From assembly GCF_001187915.1 (NCBI RefSeq), contig NZ_LGIU01000043.1:124001-188000 (forward strand): a stretch of DNA of 64,000 nt, read 5' to 3'. A model generated the notes under the pieces. The model was not told the DNA's origin. It made no database searches and saw only the letters and a program-made list of their open reading frames with translations. Shown in pieces: positions 60,425-64,000 of the stretch; the stretch's first letter is position 1; every line of letters begins with the position of its first letter. The translations under genes were made by a program, and so were the position numbers. The stretch is from Arthrobacter sp. RIT-PI-e. Its GTDB lineage: Bacteria > Actinomycetota > Actinomycetes > Actinomycetales > Micrococcaceae.

Positions 60425-63400
60425 ATGCTGCCACCGCCCTACCTGTCCGACACGGCACCCGGTCGCGGATCGCGTGCACCGGCGCGGTCGTGGTTGCGCA
60501 CCGATGCGCGGTCCCTGTCCCTGAACGGGGAGTGGCGTTTCCGCCTCTCGCCCCATGCCGCCCTCCCCGACGACGTCGCGGACAGGGCACTGGACGACTC
60601 CGGCTGGGCGGGCATCCCCGTCCCGGCCCACTGGGTCCTGGAGGGCGACGGCGCGTGGGGCCGCCCCGCCTACACCAACGTCCGGTACCCGTTCCCGGTG
60701 GATCCGCCGTACGTCCCCGACGAGAACCCGACCGGCGACCACCGCCGGTGGTTCGAGCTCCCGGACACCTGGGCGGACGATGCACGGCTGGTGCTCCGGT
60801 TCGACGGCGTGGAGTCGATGTACCGGGTCTGGTTGAACGGCACCGAGGTGGGGGTCGCCACGGGCAGCCGGCTGGTGCAGGAGTTCGACGTGACGGGGAT
60901 GGTCCGTCCCGGGCAGAATCTCCTGGCCGTGCGGGTGCACCAGTGGTCCGCCGCCAGCTACCTGGAGGATCAGGACCAGTGGTGGCTCCCCGGTATCTTC
61001 CGGGACGTGACCCTGCTCGAGCGCCCGGTCGGCGGCCTCGACGACGTGTGGTTGCGCACGGGGTGGCGGGAGGGCCGCGGGTGGATCGACCCGGAGATCC
61101 GTGCGGCGGACGCGGCCTTCCCGGTCGTGGTGCGCATCCCGGACCTCGGGGTCGAGACGGTGTGGGAGTCGCGGTCCGACGTGGCTCGCATCGACGTGGG
61201 CGAGGTGCCGGCCTGGACGGCCGAGACGCCGTCGTTGTCCACGGTGACCGTGGAGGCGCGCGGTGAGACGGTGACGCTGCGTACCGGGTTCCGCAGCGTC
61301 GAGATCCGCGGGGACCGTTTCCTGGTGAACGGGAAGCGGGTCGTCTTCCGTGGGATGAACCGTCACGAGACCCACCCGGAACTCGGGCGGGTCTTCGACG
61401 AGGCCCACGCCCGCGCGGACCTGGTGCGCATGAAGCAGTTCAACGTGAACGCCATCCGCACCAGCCACTACCCGCCGCATCCCGTACTCCTGGACCTGGC
61501 CGACGAACTCGGGTTCTGGGTGGTCCTGGAGTGCGATCTCGAGACCCACGGGTTCGAGGCCTCCGGCTGGGTCGACAACCCGAGCGATGATCCCCTCTGG
61601 CGGGACGCCTACCTGGACAGGATCCAGCGCACGGTGGAACGCGACAAGAACCATCCCAGCATCGTGCTGTGGTCCCCGGGCAACGAGGCGGGGACCGGCG
61701 CGAATCTCGCGGCCATGCCGGCCTGGGTGCACGCGCGGGACCCCGAGCGGCCGGTCCACTACGAGGGCGACCATGCGGGCGAGTACACCGACGTGTACTC
61801 GCGGATGTACTCCTCGCTCCTCGAGACCGAGCAGATCGGCACCGACGGCTCGTCGGCACCCCTGCTGAACTGCACGCCGGCGGAGGCCGCACGTCAGCGG
61901 ACCAAGCCGTTCCTGCTCTGCGAGTACGCCCACGCCATGGGCAACGGGCCGGGCGCCCTGGACCGGTACGAGGCCCTCACGAGCGCGTACCCGCGGCTGC
62001 ACGGTGGGTTCGTGTGGGAGTGGCGCGACCACGGGATCCTGACGCACACCGCCGACGGCACACCGTTCCACGCCTACGGCGGCGACTTCGGCGAGGTGCT
62101 CCACGACGGCAACTTCGTGATGGACGGCATGGTGCGCTCCGACGACGTACCGACGCCCGGTCTGCACCAGTTCAAGGCGGTCGCCCAACCGATCCGCTTC
62201 ACGTTCGACGACGACGGCGTGATGGTGGAGAACGCCCGGCACTGGGCCGACACCACGGATCTCGTGTTCACCTGGCGTGCCGAGCACGACGGCCGCCCGG
62301 CCGCCGCGGGAACGCTGGAGGTGCCCGGCATCAGTGCGGGCGGGCGGGTCCGTACGGCGCTGCCGTCCTTCCCCGTCGCAGCGGACGCGGAGACCTGGTT
62401 CACCGTCGAGGCGGTCCTCGCAGCCGACACGCCGTGGGCCGCAGCCGGTCACGTCGTCGCGACGAGCCAGCTCGATGCATCCGTCGTCCTCCCCGTCCCG
62501 GCTCCCCCGCTGCCCGTCACCTGGGCGGAGGCGGCAGGCACCGTGGACCTCGGGATCGCCGAGTTCCGGGACGGTCGGCTGGTCCGGATCGGCGGGGGCC
62601 GCACCGCGGGGCCGCGCCCGGAACTCTTCCGCGCACCGACGGACAACGGCGAGGGAGCCGGCGACGTCGCCCCGGCGGTCAGCGATCTGGGCATCCCCGG
62701 CGTGTCGAGCGCGGCCCGGTGGCGTGAGCTGGGCCTGGACCGGCTGACGCACCGCGTGGTCCGGGTCCGTGAGGCACCCGGTGCGGCGCAGACCGTCACG
62801 CGGGTGTCCCCGGCGGCCGGCACCCACCACGTGACGGTGGAGAGCACCTGGACGGTGGTGGACGGAGCACTCGAGCTCCGCGTGGAGATCACGCCGTCGG
62901 CGGGGTGGCCGAGTGTGTGGCCGCGCATCGGCATCCGGTTCGATCTCCCGGACGACGGCGATGCGCCGGACGCGGTCGAGTGGTTCGGTACCGGCCCGCT
63001 CGAGTCGTACCCGGACAGCGACCTGGCGGCCCGGGTGGGTCGTTTCGGCTCCACGGTCCATGACCTGTGGTTCGACTACGCCCGCCCCCAGGAGAACGGG
63101 CACCGCGCCGGGGTCCGGGAGCTGACCGTCGGCGGCCTGATGCTGACGGTCCTCCCCGACACGCGCGGCCGCCGCCCGGGTTTCGTCCTCAGCCGGCACA
63201 CCCCCCAGCAGGTCGCCGCCGCCGCGCACCCCCACGAGCTCCCCGCATCCGGTACGACGTACCTGTTCCTCGACGCCGTGCAGCACGGTCTCGGCTCGCG
63301 CTCCTGCGGTCCGGACGTGGAGCCGGAGTTCTCCCTCCGCCCCGAGGCGCGCACCATCAGGGTGCGGTTCACGGAGGCGTCCCACCCCGGGCCCGGGTAC

Positions 63401-63445
63401 GGGAGCCCCGGGACCGGCGTGCAGTCGGGGACGGAAGCGGAGTAG
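60425..63445 (+). CDS. lacZ: GH2-family beta-galactosidase
   Basis: 1006 residues, full length for LacZ. The first domains include RRWFELPDTWADDARLVLRF and LEDQDQWWLPGIFRDVTLLE; the GH2 signature NRHETHPELGRVFDEAHA leads into the barrel, with acid/base Glu421 in SPGNEAGTG and nucleophile Glu500 in CEYAHAMGN. The C-terminal beta sandwich has FRAPTDNGEG. It hydrolyses terminal beta-galactosides such as lactose; no signal peptide. The start is chosen at the ATG with upstream GGAG. It lies divergent from an MmyB-like regulator and upstream of a sugar ABC transporter gene. Confidence 0.95.
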   Translation: MLPPPYLSDTAPGRGSRAPARSWLRTDARSLSLNGEWRFRLSPHAALPDDVADRALDDSGWAGIPVPAHWVLEGDGAWGRPAYTNVRYPFPVDPPYVPDENPTGDHRRWFELPDTWADDARLVLRFDGVESMYRVWLNGTEVGVATGSRLVQEFDVTGMVRPGQNLLAVRVHQWSAASYLEDQDQWWLPGIFRDVTLLERPVGGLDDVWLRTGWREGRGWIDPEIRAADAAFPVVVRIPDLGVETVWESRSDVARIDVGEVPAWTAETPSLSTVTVEARGETVTLRTGFRSVEIRGDRFLVNGKRVVFRGMNRHETHPELGRVFDEAHARADLVRMKQFNVNAIRTSHYPPHPVLLDLADELGFWVVLECDLETHGFEASGWVDNPSDDPLWRDAYLDRIQRTVERDKNHPSIVLWSPGNEAGTGANLAAMPAWVHARDPERPVHYEGDHAGEYTDVYSRMYSSLLETEQIGTDGSSAPLLNCTPAEAARQRTKPFLLCEYAHAMGNGPGALDRYEALTSAYPRLHGGFVWEWRDHGILTHTADGTPFHAYGGDFGEVLHDGNFVMDGMVRSDDVPTPGLHQFKAVAQPIRFTFDDDGVMVENARHWADTTDLVFTWRAEHDGRPAAAGTLEVPGISAGGRVRTALPSFPVAADAETWFTVEAVLAADTPWAAAGHVVATSQLDASVVLPVPAPPLPVTWAEAAGTVDLGIAEFRDGRLVRIGGGRTAGPRPELFRAPTDNGEGAGDVAPAVSDLGIPGVSSAARWRELGLDRLTHRVVRVREAPGAAQTVTRVSPAAGTHHVTVESTWTVVDGALELRVEITPSAGWPSVWPRIGIRFDLPDDGDAPDAVEWFGTGPLESYPDSDLAARVGRFGSTVHDLWFDYARPQENGHRAGVRELTVGGLMLTVLPDTRGRRPGFVLSRHTPQQVAAAAHPHELPASGTTYLFLDAVQHGLGSRSCGPDVEPEFSLRPEARTIRVRFTEASHPGPGYGSPGTGVQSGTEAE

Positions 63446-63613
63446 GCGGACATCGGATGACCCTGTCCGTGGTGCTTGCGGTTGGCATCACCGGCCGTAC
63501 TAGGGTTAGGCGATACTGATGTTCCGGGACACCCGTTGCCGGTGACGGAACCGAGAGATCGTAACGCCGAGTGATCATGGCGATCGCCGGCCCCGCTTCA
63601 GGAGGATTCAAGG

Positions 63614-64000
63614 ATGAAACGACTCCCACGTCACGGTCGTGCGCCCCGCACGGCCGCAGTGGTTCTCAGCGCGACGACGATCATCGCGCTGTCCGGGTGC
63701 TCCGGGTCCGATGCGGGCAGCCCGGAGAGCCTCACCCTGTGGATCTCCTCGAGCGCGGAGCAGCAGGCCGGATACGACACCATCGTGGAGCAGTACGAGG
63801 AGGAGACCGGCGTGGCGGTCGAGGTGGTGAACCTCCCCTACGACGGCTACACCACGCGACTGCGCAGCGCAGCCCAGGCCGACGCCCTCCCGGACATCGC
63901 CAGCGTCCCGGCCCTCGACCCGATCTGGACCGACGTCCTCGTCGACCTCGACGGGATCGCGTCCAACCCGGACTACAACATCGACGACTCGGTGGTGGCG
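63614..64000 (+). CDS. Sugar ABC transporter substrate-binding lipoprotein (partial)
   Basis: 129 residues to the window edge. MKRLPRHGRAPRTAAVVLSA and the lipobox ALSGC (Cys29) are followed by LTLWISSSAEQQAGYDTIVE and VVNLPYDGYTTRLRSAAQAD, which are the beginning of family 1 extracellular solute-binding proteins for oligosaccharides. AGGAGG lies 8 nt upstream. With the GH2 gene just upstream it probably imports a beta-galactoside or other oligosaccharide. The permease genes should follow outside the window. Confidence 0.88.
   Translation, partial: MKRLPRHGRAPRTAAVVLSATTIIALSGCSGSDAGSPESLTLWISSSAEQQAGYDTIVEQYEEETGVAVEVVNLPYDGYTTRLRSAAQADALPDIASVPALDPIWTDVLVDLDGIASNPDYNIDDSVVA

Noticed and set aside
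60380-63385. 1001-residue open frame on the minus strand opposite lacZ
   Set aside because: It mirrors the beta-galactosidase codons (antisense frame in very GC-rich DNA) and has no family-like sequence; long antisense frames are expected here.
1-64000. tRNA, rRNA, CRISPR array or insertion sequence
   Set aside because: I saw no cloverleaf-like sequence ending, no regularly spaced repeats, and no transposase motifs on either strand by reading; this is not a substitute for a covariance-model search.

Overview
This 64 kb window is chromosomal DNA from a very GC-rich, Gram-positive actinobacterium. The evidence is strongly G/C-biased third codon positions, frequent GTG and TTG starts, many ATGA/GTGA translational overlaps, apparently leaderless promoters (a TAnnnT box about 6 nt before the start codon), and gene families common in Micrococcaceae (Arthrobacter/Citricoccus-like). 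The genus is inferred only from protein flavour and is uncertain. I found no rRNA, tRNA, CRISPR array, phage or insertion sequence.

Layout. Positions 1-10203 hold mixed metabolic genes: an SRPBCC protein (cut by the window edge), an epimerase, a GT87 membrane glycosyltransferase, a 2-hydroxyacid dehydrogenase, an AI-2E-type transporter, an aldo/keto reductase, an SDR, a lipoprotein, a DUF429 protein, an LLM flavin oxidoreductase and a frameshifted VOC gene. Positions 10266-16365 hold a tripartite tricarboxylate transporter operon (tctC-tctB-tctA-universal stress protein), divergent from a CitA/DcuS-type two-component system that probably controls it.

Positions 16408-28851 form a cell-surface polysaccharide region. 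On the minus strand are a PgaC-like GT2 synthase, a 55-residue membrane peptide, a GT39-like transferase, a NodB deacetylase and a GH18-like protein. Next come a GAF protein and a secreted GH16. On the plus strand are a cellulose-synthase-like GT2 with a large helical insertion, a secreted GH26-like hydrolase and an OpgC-type acyltransferase. Two synthases, several trimming or modifying enzymes and an acyltransferase suggest synthase-dependent exopolysaccharide production. This is the best candidate here for an undescribed system.

Positions 28862-41660 carry a DUF1992 protein, a GH13 glucosidase, SDR and HIBADH-like enzymes, a NarL-type two-component system, a GAP-family membrane protein, then a tightly coupled trio (acyl-CoA dehydrogenase-like, PIG-L deacetylase fused to a methyltransferase, GT2) that looks like a small biosynthetic operon of unknown product, and an XRE-TPR regulator. 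Positions 41661-50142 carry membrane proteins, a LolA-like protein with an ABC transporter, an amidase/M20 peptidase pair and a CPBP protease.

Positions 50184-64000 are a carbohydrate and C1 region: two tandem GH13 glucosidases, a GH3 with divergent TetR, a gene broken by an in-frame amber codon, the RuMP pair hxlA/hxlB, an MmyB-like regulator, a GH2 beta-galactosidase and the start of a sugar-binding lipoprotein gene.

Several disrupted genes lie at G/C-rich runs (20-C tract at 44387, GC block at 704-781, frameshifts near 9993 and 27640). Some of these may be assembly errors rather than biology and need read-level checking.
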